From: Alphaproteobacteria bacterium
GTDB taxonomy: Bacteria; Pseudomonadota; Alphaproteobacteria; Rhodobacterales; Rhodobacteraceae
Direction: 5' to 3'
DNA length: 64,000 bases
Assembly: GCA_030431825.1 (NCBI GenBank)
Contig: JAUIIJ010000007.1
Location: 1 to 64,000 of the forward strand
Shown here: piece after piece, positions 1-8,241 of the stretch
Numbering within the stretch: the stretch's first letter is position 1
How the letters are laid out: each line of letters starts with the position of its first letter
Translations under genes and position numbers: made by a program
The notes under the pieces: generated by a model
Told to the model about the DNA's origin: nothing
The model's input: the letters and a program-made list of their open reading frames with translations, nothing else
Databases searched by the model: none

Positions 1-59
1 CTCGTCAGCGCGATCCGCACCGCATCAGCGCGGAATTCGTCCGTCCGTTTCGTTCCCAT
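1..59 (-). CDS. IS3-family transposase OrfA, N-terminal end only
   Basis: Only the first 19 codons are visible, reading leftward from an ATG at 59: MGTKRTDEFRADAVRIALT. This is the typical opening of the helix-turn-helix OrfA protein of IS3-family elements, which binds the element ends and is normally extended by frameshifting into the OrfB integrase. A ribosome site (GGAGACGAACT) sits just before the start. The remainder is outside the window, so intactness cannot be judged. Confidence 0.65.
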   Translation of the reverse strand, partial: MGTKRTDEFRADAVRIALT

Positions 60-105
60 AGTTCGTCTCCTTTGCTGCAATAAATCCTATCAAAGGTGCG
101 GCATC
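1..105 (-). mobile_element. End of an IS3-type insertion sequence
   Basis: The window opens inside the end of an insertion sequence whose transposase frame runs leftward out of view. Read leftward, the non-coding leader begins near position 105 with TGATGCCGCACC, which fits the TG-starting termini of IS3-family elements. The rest of the element, including orfB and the other end, lies outside the window, so the exact boundary and any target duplication cannot be confirmed. The phage-like fragment next to it appears to be cut at this point. Confidence 0.55.
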
Positions 106-122
106 AAAACGCGACTGGTCTA

Positions 123-251
123 TTCGCGGCGCTCCGGCGCGCCTATTCGGGTGGCACGACGCAGGTGAATTACGACGGCGAGACCGTGGACTACGGCTCG
201 GTCGAGGACCTGCTTGGGCGCATCCTGACCATCAAGCGCCAGATCGCCGGA
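123..251 (+). pseudogene. Phage head-tail joining protein (gpW-like), remnant
   Basis: A short open stretch reads RRAYSGGTTQVNYDGETVDY and continues to a helix ending KRQIAG. This resembles the core of gpW-like head-tail joining proteins of tailed phages: an N-terminal helix, a short beta hairpin around a Y-D-G-x-x-V-x-Y motif, then a second helix. The natural start is missing because the IS end abuts the fragment, and the frame after about 251 no longer looks phage-like. It is most likely a scrap of a lost prophage or gene transfer agent. The identification rests on motif resemblance alone. Confidence 0.4.
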
Positions 252-716
252 ATAGACTTTGGTCAATTCCTGAGCCTGGCTCTGCACGTGCCTCAGCCTG
301 GTTGGCTGCGCGCCAGACGGCACGGGCCGCTGCCCGCTTTCATCGCCGAGCTCGTGTTTCCACGTTCGTATTCCTTCGGGACTGGAGCCGAGGAAGAAGG
401 AGATCGACCGGTTTTCGAGAACCCCGGGAGATGTCTCGGTCCAGAATGAAAAACGCGCGGACGTTTCCGTCCACGACGATCTCGCCGATCTGTGGCCTGA
501 TCGGCCGCTCACTGATGAAACTTCCGAAGCGCTCGATATCGACACCGGCCTCGAGCAGATCGACCGTTCAGGCGATGAAGGTCCGCCTGCCCGAGCCTCG
601 CATCGGTTCGATCATGTCGGCACTGTTGTTGGTCCCGCCCATGCATTTAAAGGCGTAATGATCCTCTTGCGGTGTGACGGAGCAGTTTCGTTCTGCGCGG
701 CCAGCGCAAACGGGGC
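252..716. other. Unassigned region between phage scrap and batD
   Basis: No gene can be supported here. On the minus strand two segments in different frames look protein-like: about 665-585, containing CMGGTNNSADMIEP, and about 580-345, containing LLEAGVDIERFGSFISE and GEIVVDGNVRAFFILDRD. They are separated by a stop and a frame change, which would fit a decayed gene, but neither was recognised. The plus-strand open frames are antisense shadows of these. Confidence 0.3.
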
Positions 717-1967
717 TCAGGGGTTGAGCGGCGGCAGGGCCTTGTCGTCAGGGACGTGCCGCCGCGCGGCGTGCCAGTGCCGTCTTGTCGCCGCATAGGC
801 CGCCGAAAGTTGCCGCCATGCTTCCGCGTCGTCACGTCGTTCGCCCCTGCCGAACCGTGCCGCGCCGAGCGTTGCAAGCGCGCGGTTCAACGGGGTGAAG
901 TCCTGACCGGGCGCTGCCTGAGCCACGGATTTCCAGCGATCAAGCGCGGCCATTGACGAGGAAAGGTCGCGCCGGGCTATTGCGCGCCGCACGGCGTGAT
1001 GGGCATACCGCTCGGAGTTCTGCCAATTCTGCCGCAGCGCCTCATACCTCTGTGTCAGGGCGGGGCGAAACCGTCTGAAAAGACCGAGGCCCGCGATCAG
1101 CACTACCCCGGCGAGCGCCAGCCATTTTGCAATTTCGCCCGGGTCCGGTGGCGGAGCGGGGGCACCCGTGACGGATATTGGAATTTCCGGAATCGATGCA
1201 GTTTCGACCGTGCCGGTTTCAAGGTTGAACCAGTCAATCGAGATTGCAGGCAACACCAGCGTCCCGTCGCCCTGCGCCACATAGGTCGTGACCTCGGTGC
1301 GGGTGCCCGACAATATGCCACGCTCATCGCTCTGCGAGACCATGGGGTCCCTTGGATAGGCGCGCAGGGCCGTAACGCCGGTCGAGACCGCGAGCCGCGG
1401 GATCAGAACCGGGGTCGTGCCCTCGATGCGCGCAGTCACGCTCCGGGTGATCGCATCGCCAACCGTCATCTCTGCCGTGCCGTCGATCTCTTGCGCGAGC
1501 GTGAACCCCCGCGCCAGGACCGGAGGCGAGAGTTTGGCGGCAGCCGCCGGTATGGTGGCGACAAAGCGGATGTCCGGCAGCGGCGTGGAATATGCAACGG
1601 GATCTGTGCTGTCCGGGTCCGCGTATGTGATCGTCACCTCGCCCGCCGGCAGGACGTAGTTGCCAGCAGCCAGCGGATAGAGTTGATAGGTGCGTTCTAT
1701 CCCATACCAGGTTTCGCCATTCACGCGGTCGCTTGCCGGGTTGGAGGCCCGTTCGGGCTCGTGCACCATCAGCGAGGGTATCTCGAGCGTCGGGAAGCCC
1801 GGCGGCTTGGGCATCCATGTGGGCACCAGCACCCGAATGCGCAGCTCGAGCGGCTGCCCGACCACCACGGTATCGCTTGCCAGTTCCACACGAAGTTCGG
1901 GGTCCTGCGCCAGCGCCACGACCGGGCACAGGGGGATCACAAGCAGAATTGCCAGCCACCGGATCAT
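717..1967 (-). CDS. BatD-like protein (oxygen-tolerance family)
   Basis: This 416-residue protein has a signal peptide (ILLVIPLCPVVALA), a long beta-rich periplasmic region, one membrane helix near residues 282-298 (LALAGVVLIAGLGLF) and a cytoplasmic helical tail. That architecture matches BatD, the anchored partner of the Bat von Willebrand proteins. Its start overlaps the upstream VWA/TPR gene in an ATGA, so it is the last gene of the MoxR-DUF58-DUF4381-VWA-VWA operon. Bat operons are linked in other bacteria to stress or aerotolerance, but the molecular role is not settled. The symbol is left blank because naming varies in alphaproteobacteria. Confidence 0.8.
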   Translation of the reverse strand: MIRWLAILLVIPLCPVVALAQDPELRVELASDTVVVGQPLELRIRVLVPTWMPKPPGFPTLEIPSLMVHEPERASNPASDRVNGETWYGIERTYQLYPLAAGNYVLPAGEVTITYADPDSTDPVAYSTPLPDIRFVATIPAAAAKLSPPVLARGFTLAQEIDGTAEMTVGDAITRSVTARIEGTTPVLIPRLAVSTGVTALRAYPRDPMVSQSDERGILSGTRTEVTTYVAQGDGTLVLPAISIDWFNLETGTVETASIPEIPISVTGAPAPPPDPGEIAKWLALAGVVLIAGLGLFRRFRPALTQRYEALRQNWQNSERYAHHAVRRAIARRDLSSSMAALDRWKSVAQAAPGQDFTPLNRALATLGAARFGRGERRDDAEAWRQLSAAYAATRRHWHAARRHVPDDKALPPLNP

Positions 1968-3499
1968 TGCGCCCCCCCGGAGGTTTCAACGGAATTCTCG
2001 AGAAGAAAGCGCGCGCGCAGGAAATCGCCCATATCGGTGTCGATGCTGTCTATCCACTGTTGTGCGGTCTGTGGGGTGTCGTCGGCGGACGGGGCCTCGA
2101 TGCTGGTTTCGGCACCGCTTTGGGCTTCGTTGTCGAATACGATCTCGTCGGCGCCAACGCCACGGTCCTCGCCGGTATCGGATTGTTCTCGTGTCCTTTC
2201 GACATAGGCGACGATGGCCCAGGCGACGTCGCGATTGGTTGCCGCCGCCGGAAAATCCGGTTGCCGCTCCAGTGCCTTTTCAAAGGCCCGCGCACCGGGG
2301 CGATACTCGCCGTTCCGAATACGCGAGATCCCCTCTGCAAAGGCGGCGTCCGGGGTGTCGAGGGCGGCAAAGATTTCGGCGGCTTCCGCATATTGTCCGG
2401 CCCGCATCTGGGCGTATCCGCGCCACATGGGATCGGCAAACAGCGCCGCCGCCTCGGCATAGTCCTTGCTCTCATAGGCGAGCCGACCCTGCTGATCGGG
2501 TGTCAGAAACCAGTCTCGCCAGCCTTCGGCATTGCCCGCCGAGGGAAGCTGCAAACCGGTCGCGAGCAGAAATGCCATCGTCCAGCGCATGGTCCAGCCG
2601 CGCCGGAACCACAACAGCGTCAGCAACGCCGCGGGCCAGAGCAGCCAATTGCCGCGATCCTGCCATTTCAGGCGTTCGTCGGCCAGCAAGGCGGCTTCGT
2701 GGGCCGAGCGCAGGGTTCGTTCTATGTGTGACAGATCGCTGTCATCGTTGCTCAGGGGGACGACCGTGATGCCGTCGATCTGGCCAAGCTGCGCCGGAAT
2801 TTGCCCATCCGGCAGTGTCACCAGCACAACAACCGGGGGCAGGGTGTGGTCATCCTGTGCGTTGAAGTCCGCGATGGCGGAGGGATCGAAATCATCAAGC
2901 ACCATCAGGATGGCTCCCGGCGTTTCCGCACTGTCATTGATCTCGAGCGCCAGCGCGAGCGCCGCAGCAGGGTCATCGCCGGTTTTCGGCATCACCGCCG
3001 GCGTCAACCCGTCCAGCAGGGGGCGCAGGATATTGGGGTCTTCGGTCGGTGGTGAGACCCGGTGGGCAGAGCCTGCATAGGCAATCAACGCGGTCCGGGC
3101 GCCGGCGCGGGCTTCGATCAGATCGAGTATCTTGAAACGGGCGCGATCAAGCCGTGAGGGGGCAAGATCGCTGGTTTCCATGGATTTCGTGACCTTGAGC
3201 GCGACCACAAGCGGCGCGGTTTCCGACACCAGCGGATCGGGCATGCGGCTCCAGCTCGGTCCGGCGCTCGCAATTGCCAGCAGCGCCAGCCCCACGGCCA
3301 CCCCGTCGATCGGATAGACGCGCCGGCCCGCCGAGCCACCGACCTTGAGCGCCGCTGCAAGGTGCGGCGCGATTTCACCAGCGGCGATTTCACGATCCGC
3401 CTTGCGCGGCCGCGCCATGATCCAGAGTAGAGCGATGGGCAGCAGACACAGCAGCCAGAGCGGGCGCAGGAAATGAAAGGCCTCAAGCATCGCCATCAT
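1964..3499 (-). CDS. BatB/BatC-like VWA-TPR membrane protein
   Basis: The protein has 511 residues. Two N-terminal membrane segments (about 14-28 and 66-80) precede a VWA domain, another hydrophobic stretch follows near 305-325, and a TPR-like region (about 335-440) ends the protein, so BatB-like and BatC-like parts are fused. The first MIDAS position of the VWA domain is unusual: the expected ALDxSxS reads ALKVTKS, so the metal-binding Asp is Lys. The start at 3499 was chosen because it overlaps the stop of the preceding VWA gene as ATGA; the longer open frame upstream is shadow sequence. The 3' end overlaps batD in the same way. Confidence 0.82.
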   Translation of the reverse strand: MMAMLEAFHFLRPLWLLCLLPIALLWIMARPRKADREIAAGEIAPHLAAALKVGGSAGRRVYPIDGVAVGLALLAIASAGPSWSRMPDPLVSETAPLVVALKVTKSMETSDLAPSRLDRARFKILDLIEARAGARTALIAYAGSAHRVSPPTEDPNILRPLLDGLTPAVMPKTGDDPAAALALALEINDSAETPGAILMVLDDFDPSAIADFNAQDDHTLPPVVVLVTLPDGQIPAQLGQIDGITVVPLSNDDSDLSHIERTLRSAHEAALLADERLKWQDRGNWLLWPAALLTLLWFRRGWTMRWTMAFLLATGLQLPSAGNAEGWRDWFLTPDQQGRLAYESKDYAEAAALFADPMWRGYAQMRAGQYAEAAEIFAALDTPDAAFAEGISRIRNGEYRPGARAFEKALERQPDFPAAATNRDVAWAIVAYVERTREQSDTGEDRGVGADEIVFDNEAQSGAETSIEAPSADDTPQTAQQWIDSIDTDMGDFLRARFLLENSVETSGGAQ

Positions 3500-4476
3500 G
3501 CCGTGGCTCTCCGTGTTCTCACCAGCAGGATGGTGAGCGTCAGCAGCCCGATCAGCAAGGCGGCACCGGCTGCGATCCATGACAGGTTCTCGGTTGGCCG
3601 AAAGCTCGTGCTGGTGGTGATGCGGGGGGTCATTTCGTCGATCTGACGATAAATCCGGTCCAGCGCCTCGGCGTCATCCGCGAAGAAGTAGGTGCCGCCG
3701 GTCCGCTCGGCAACATCCTTGAGCGCGTCGAGGTCCTCCTTGTCATCATCCGACGCCTCGGGATCGCCGACGCCGATGGTCTGAATGGTGACACCGCGAT
3801 CTGCGGCGATCGCGGCGGCATTGATCGGGGTCATGCGGCTGCTGGTATCGTCGCCGTCGCTCAGCAGGATGATCAGCCGCTCGTCCACCTCGCTGGCTTC
3901 AAAGGTGCGCACGGCCAGACCGATCGCGTCGCCGATGGCGGTGTTGGGGCCGGCCATGCCAACCTGTGTCTGGTCCAGAAAACCATCCAGACTTTGCAGA
4001 TCCTCGGTGAAGGGGGCCTGCACGAAGGCCTGCGATCCGAAAACGATCAGGGCCATCCGGTCGTTGTCTCGGGCGGCGATGAAATCCTTGATCACCGATT
4101 TGACCACGGCCAGCCGCTGTTGCGGGGCACCGTCCGCGCCGGTGAAATCGCGCTCGTCCATCGACCCGGAAATATCCAGCGCCAGCACGATGTCGCGTGC
4201 GGATTTCTCGATGACCACCGGCTCGCCCAATCGCTGGGGTTGGGCCAGTCCGAGCACAATCAGTGCCCAGATCACGAGCGTGGCCCCGGTCTGGAACCGG
4301 CTGCGCCGCAGGATCGTTGCCCCCTCTGCGGGGGTTTCACCGGCCGCATCGGTCAGCATGCGAAAAAAAGGCACCCGGATCGCGGCAACCCTTTCCCTGT
4401 GCGGAGGCAGATACCGCCAGGCAAACCAGGGCAGGGGCAGCAACAGCAGCAGCCAGGGGTACGCCAGCGTGATCAT
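3496..4476 (-). CDS. BatA-like VWA domain membrane protein
   Basis: This 326-residue VWA protein has an N-terminal membrane segment (about 4-22), a second near 63-79, a VWA domain from about 95 to 280 and a C-terminal membrane helix near 298-318. The MIDAS motif is intact (DISGSM at 101), unlike in the next gene, so it can probably bind metal and a partner. It is in the core of the Bat operon and has ATGA overlaps on both sides, which fixes the start at 4476 (MITLAYPWLL). Confidence 0.87.
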   Translation of the reverse strand: MITLAYPWLLLLLPLPWFAWRYLPPHRERVAAIRVPFFRMLTDAAGETPAEGATILRRSRFQTGATLVIWALIVLGLAQPQRLGEPVVIEKSARDIVLALDISGSMDERDFTGADGAPQQRLAVVKSVIKDFIAARDNDRMALIVFGSQAFVQAPFTEDLQSLDGFLDQTQVGMAGPNTAIGDAIGLAVRTFEASEVDERLIILLSDGDDTSSRMTPINAAAIAADRGVTIQTIGVGDPEASDDDKEDLDALKDVAERTGGTYFFADDAEALDRIYRQIDEMTPRITTSTSFRPTENLSWIAAGAALLIGLLTLTILLVRTRRATA

Positions 4477-4955
4477 CTGCGCGCGTCCTGAACGGGGCGG
4501 CGATGCCCCTTGACCCAACGGCGCGCCAGTTCGGCAAGGCCGGGCGTCGCGGCAACCTCGCGGTAGGGGGCCTCGGCCAGAGCCCGCCCGGGGCCGTTGG
4601 AAAATCCGTCACCGGGCATCGTCCGGTCCAGAAAGTTCAGCCATCTCTCGCCGGTCAGTGCGGCCACCTCCGCGCGCGGAAAGGCGGCAAGTGCGGTGCG
4701 GCGCAGGATCCGCGCGATGCGCACCGGGTCGTCTCCGGCACCGGCCAGCGCCCCGAGGGCCGCGCGGCGATAGGCGTTGGCGCGCCGGTGACGCAAGACC
4801 AGTCGCAGCAGGATCAGCATCGTGGCAACGACGGCAATCCCCAACCATACCCAGCCAATGGTTTGAGGCGTCATCGCGACCGGTGGCGGTTCCGGTGCCG
4901 GCTCCAGGCGGTCAAGCAATTCGATGAGGTTGAGGCCGTCCAGCTCTTGGTTCAT
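4473..4955 (-). CDS. DUF4381 domain protein of the Bat operon
   Basis: This is a 160-residue protein with one membrane helix near residues 35-54 and a cytoplasmic helical domain, matching the DUF4381 family regularly found between the DUF58 and VWA genes of Bat operons. It probably takes part in the same membrane complex; no enzymatic motif is visible. The start at 4955 (MNQELDGLNL) overlaps the DUF58 stop as ATGA, and its stop overlaps the BatA-like start in the same way. Confidence 0.82.
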   Translation of the reverse strand: MNQELDGLNLIELLDRLEPAPEPPPVAMTPQTIGWVWLGIAVVATMLILLRLVLRHRRANAYRRAALGALAGAGDDPVRIARILRRTALAAFPRAEVAALTGERWLNFLDRTMPGDGFSNGPGRALAEAPYREVAATPGLAELARRWVKGHRRPVQDARR

Positions 4956-5908
4956 CTTGCAGGCCCCGTCTGGCCGAGCATGTGGCGAAGTTGTTCGAGC
5001 GCCGGGCGCGTCGTCGTCATCGGCAGGAAGGGCAACCCGTAGGCGCGCGCCCAACGGTCCAGCCGCGCCAGCCGCCCGCGCATGACCGCTTCGATCCGCT
5101 CACGTATCTTGCCGTCGCCGGTGTCGATCTCGGCCTGCAATTCGCCATCGGAAACCGCCACACGAAAGCCCGGAGGCAGCGCCTCGGCCATCGGGTCGGC
5201 AACGCTGAAAAGCAGGACGTCGTTATGCCGGGCGAGCGTGCGCAGAAGGCGTTCCGTACGATCATCGATGCCGTCGAAATCCGAAAAGATCAGCACCATG
5301 TAATCGGTCTTGGCAATCCGCGTCGCCGATTCGAGCATGGCGTTGAACGAAACGGGCCCGTCAACCGAGTGCGACGCGCTCAGGTGCTGATTGGCTCGGG
5401 CAATCGACGCGAGCAGGCGGTGCACCGCATCGGGTGAGCGGACGGGACGATGTTCAGCCACGGCGTCATCGCCGAAAACCATCCCGCCGACGCGGTCGCC
5501 CTGCGCCAGCAGCCGATGGGCGGCCAGTGCCGCCGCTTCGGCGGCAACCACCGATTTCATGTAGACCCGGCTGCCAAAGAACATCGACATGCGCTGATCC
5601 ACCAGCAACAGCGTCGGACGGTCACGCTCTTCGGTATAGACCCGGACATGGGGCTTGCCGGTACGCGCGGTTACTTTCCAGTCGATGGTACGGATGTCGT
5701 CGCCCGCGAAATAGCCGCGCAGTTCCTCGAAATTCAACCCGCGCCCGCGCAGCCTGGATGCGTGGCGGCCGTTCAGAACCGATTGCGTGGGTTGCCGGGG
5801 CAGCAGGCTCAGGTTTCGCGCGGGACCGGCGAGCCGCAACAACTGGCGCAGATCGACATGCACACGGGGGTCGTGCTGGCCTGCCGGACTATGCGCGGTT
5901 GCGGTCAT
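4952..5908 (-). CDS. DUF58 domain protein (MoxR-associated)
   Basis: The 318-residue protein carries the DUF58 signature: RGLNFEELRGYFAGDDIRTI followed by DWKVTAR, then a VWA-like fold containing LLLVDQRMSM and FSDFDG. DUF58 proteins are encoded directly after MoxR ATPases and are thought to be their partners. The start at 5908 (MTATAHSPAG) is preferred: the 144 residues upstream in the open frame are low-complexity antisense of moxR. It begins 14 bases after the MoxR stop and is ATGA-coupled to the DUF4381 gene. Confidence 0.87.
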   Translation of the reverse strand: MTATAHSPAGQHDPRVHVDLRQLLRLAGPARNLSLLPRQPTQSVLNGRHASRLRGRGLNFEELRGYFAGDDIRTIDWKVTARTGKPHVRVYTEERDRPTLLLVDQRMSMFFGSRVYMKSVVAAEAAALAAHRLLAQGDRVGGMVFGDDAVAEHRPVRSPDAVHRLLASIARANQHLSASHSVDGPVSFNAMLESATRIAKTDYMVLIFSDFDGIDDRTERLLRTLARHNDVLLFSVADPMAEALPPGFRVAVSDGELQAEIDTGDGKIRERIEAVMRGRLARLDRWARAYGLPFLPMTTTRPALEQLRHMLGQTGPAR

Positions 5909-5921
5909 GATCCCCTCGCGA

Positions 5922-6905
5922 CTATGGCAACGCGACCAGTTTGATGATCTCGTCGGTGATATCATCCGCCACTTTTCCGTCGCCCTGCGCTTCGTAGCTG
6001 AGCGAGATACGGTGGCGGAATACGTCATGGGTGATCGCGCGGACATCCTGCGGATCGACATAATCGCGCCCTGCCAGCCAGGCATGGGCGCGGCTGCATT
6101 TGTCAAGCGCCAGCGATGCGCGCGGGCTGGCCCCGACGTCGATCCATCTGCCAAGCGCCTCGTCGAGTTTCGCCGGGGTCCGCGTGGCATAGACCAGATC
6201 AGCCATGTAGCGGTCCATCGCATCCGAGACATGGATCTGGCCAATCTCGGCACGCGCGTCGAAAACGGCCTGCTGCGCGATGACCTCGGGTTTGGCGCTG
6301 GATTGTCCGGCCTGCGCCTGCGCGGCGCGTTCCTCGCCACGCACCAGCCGGATGACGTCCACCTCGTCCTCGACCGGTGGATAGGTGATGTTCACGTGCA
6401 TCAGAAAACGGTCCATCTGCGCTTCGGGCAGGGGATAGGTGCCTTCCTGTTCGATCGGGTTCTGCGTTGCCATCACGATGAACAGCGGCTCCATCCGGTG
6501 CGTGGTGCCCGCGACCGTGACCTGCCGCTCCTCCATCGCCTCAAGCAGCGCCGCCTGCACCTTGGCGGGGGCGCGGTTGATTTCGTCGGCCAGCACGATG
6601 TTGGCAAAGATCGGGCCGGGATCGAAGCGGAACTCGGATTTGCCGTCGCCCTGCACGTAAACCTCCGTACCCGTGACGTCGGATGGCAGCAGATCGGGTG
6701 TGAACTGGATGCGGCTGAACCGGGCATCCAGGTTCTTTGCCATCGCCTTGATGGCGCGGGTCTTGGCAAGGCCCGGCAGACCCTCGATCAGCAAGTTGCC
6801 ATTGGCCAGAAGTCCGATGATGAGCCGGTCGATCACACCGGTTTGCCCGATGATGGACTCGCCCATTCGACGTTTGAGGTCCTGGATGTGATCAAGCGCA
6901 GTCAT
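5922..6905 (-). CDS. MoxR family AAA+ ATPase
   Basis: This is a 327-residue AAA+ ATPase of the MoxR class. It shows the Walker A variant GLPGLAKTR (about 46-54), the Walker B stretch IVLADEINRAP, and the following MATQNPIEQEGTYPLPEAQM block typical of the family. MoxR proteins act as chaperone-like ATPases on metalloenzymes or VWA partners. It is the first gene of the five-gene Bat operon below it. The start at 6905 (MTALDHIQ) was chosen over a start nine residues upstream because family members begin close to this helix. Confidence 0.92.
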   Translation of the reverse strand: MTALDHIQDLKRRMGESIIGQTGVIDRLIIGLLANGNLLIEGLPGLAKTRAIKAMAKNLDARFSRIQFTPDLLPSDVTGTEVYVQGDGKSEFRFDPGPIFANIVLADEINRAPAKVQAALLEAMEERQVTVAGTTHRMEPLFIVMATQNPIEQEGTYPLPEAQMDRFLMHVNITYPPVEDEVDVIRLVRGEERAAQAQAGQSSAKPEVIAQQAVFDARAEIGQIHVSDAMDRYMADLVYATRTPAKLDEALGRWIDVGASPRASLALDKCSRAHAWLAGRDYVDPQDVRAITHDVFRHRISLSYEAQGDGKVADDITDEIIKLVALP

Positions 6906-7033
6906 ACGCAACTCCCGGCGGCAAATCATCACTTCCGTTCAGCCTATCGGCTTGGGCCGTTTTGTGAAAGATCTGCGTGCATCAATGCGCTGAATGCGCG
7001 GGTGTGCCGGAGCCGACCGCGTGACGCGCTCGA

Positions 7034-7747
7034 TCAGCCGGCGTCGTTCGCCCGCGGGAGCGCACCCAGACTTGGCACGTCAAGCTCGCGCTCCAGCTTG
7101 CGGCGCATTGCGCGTTCGTAATCGTCAAATCCGCTTGCAATCTCGAGGAATGCGCCGGGGCCGCGCAGGATCTCGTCGCGATAATAGTCGATCAGGGCAA
7201 CCTCGGCCTCGTATTCTCCGGCATTGACGACAAGCCCGTTCACCGTCACGCCGTCGAACGGGAATTCCGCATAGGCGGCGGCGGGGCCAAAACCCTCGTT
7301 GTTTGCGCCGTCCCCGGCCATGTCGAGCGTTCGGAACAGGCATCGCGGAGCGCGCGACAGCAGCCCGGCCCCATAGCCGAGCGCATAGCCGATGGCAGTT
7401 GGAAAGGCATTGTGACTGCGCGTCGATTGGCCGACCCGGCGGGCGGCGTCGAGCAACGCGTTCTGATCGGTGATCAGGCGCCAGTCGAGGATGATTTCCT
7501 GGTTGTAGCGCCCGCTCCATTCATAGATCGCGAGCGCCACTGGCAGGTCGGTTGCAAAAAACGCGCGCCGTACCTCCGGTGCGATCAGCGCGGCGGCCAG
7601 CCCGTCGCGCTGCAGCCGGTCCTCCGCGGCGTCGACCGAGGACGAAACGTCAATGGCAAGCGCCAGAGCGAGCCGGCACTCTGATGCGTCTGTTGCCCCG
7701 GCTGCACCGGCCACGGCCAGTGCGACAGCGGTGGCGCGACGGATCAC
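7034..7747 (-). CDS. DUF1194 VWA-like secreted protein
   Basis: A 237-residue protein with a short hydrophobic leader (AVALAVAGAAGA) and a VWA-like fold: ALAIDVSSSVD (intact DxSxS) and LDMAGDGANNEG. These are the marks of the DUF1194 family, which is common in alphaproteobacteria and has no defined role. The start is the GTG at 7747, which overlaps the stop of the glyoxalase-like gene as GTGA; the longer frame upstream is shadow. It lies just before the Bat operon on the same strand, separated by about 130 bases, so a link to that VWA system is possible but unproven. Confidence 0.8.
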   Translation of the reverse strand: MIRRATAVALAVAGAAGATDASECRLALALAIDVSSSVDAAEDRLQRDGLAAALIAPEVRRAFFATDLPVALAIYEWSGRYNQEIILDWRLITDQNALLDAARRVGQSTRSHNAFPTAIGYALGYGAGLLSRAPRCLFRTLDMAGDGANNEGFGPAAAYAEFPFDGVTVNGLVVNAGEYEAEVALIDYYRDEILRGPGAFLEIASGFDDYERAMRRKLERELDVPSLGALPRANDAG

Positions 7748-8172
7748 CAATGACCCGTGTTCTCCATGCTGGCCCAGGGTTCTGCCGATACCAGCGGTTC
7801 GCCCGCCTGCAACAGCTCGACAGAGATGTTGTCGGGACTGCGCACAAAGGCCATGCGCCCGTCGCGCGGCGGCCTGTTGATCGTGACGCCATTGTCCATC
7901 AGGTGCTGACATGTCTCATAGATGTTGTCGACGCTGTAGGCGAGATGCCCGAAATGGCGGCTGTCGCTGGGCAACCCCTCATCCCCGTCCCAGTTGTATG
8001 TCAGTTCCACCGGGCATTCCTCCTGTCCCGGAGCTGCCATGAAGACCAGACTGAACCGGCCCTCTTCGCTGTCGTGCTGACGCGTCTTTTCCAATCCCAG
8101 AAGCTCGAAAAACGCCATCGTCTTTTCAAGATCGGCAACGCGCACCATCGTGTGTAGATATCGGATCGTCAT
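7744..8172 (-). CDS. VOC-family glyoxalase (lactoylglutathione lyase-like)
   Basis: This 142-residue protein has two beta-alpha-beta-beta-beta modules of the vicinal oxygen chelate fold. Metal ligands typical of glyoxalase I are visible: His in LHTMVRV, Glu in VELTYNWD, His in FGHLAYSV and Glu near the end in ISVELLQ. The most likely activity is isomerisation of the methylglyoxal-glutathione hemithioacetal. The start at 8172 (MTIRYLHTM) follows a GAGGAGACC ribosome site. The stop overlaps the GTG of the DUF1194 gene, so the two are co-translated. Confidence 0.85.
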   Translation of the reverse strand: MTIRYLHTMVRVADLEKTMAFFELLGLEKTRQHDSEEGRFSLVFMAAPGQEECPVELTYNWDGDEGLPSDSRHFGHLAYSVDNIYETCQHLMDNGVTINRPPRDGRMAFVRSPDNISVELLQAGEPLVSAEPWASMENTGHW

Positions 8173-8241
8173 GTTGGTCTCCTCGGTTGATCCGAACACT
8201 AACGCTTTCTTGCTGCGGGGCCAGTGGCTGGTTCCGAAATT

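Noticed and set aside
302..658. 118-residue plus-strand open frame
   Set aside because: Composition is typical of antisense sequence; the opposite strand reads more like protein, though itself broken.
5909..6340. Extended N-terminus for the DUF58 protein
   Set aside because: These 144 residues overlap moxR in another frame and look like shadow sequence; the ATG at 5908 fits the family.
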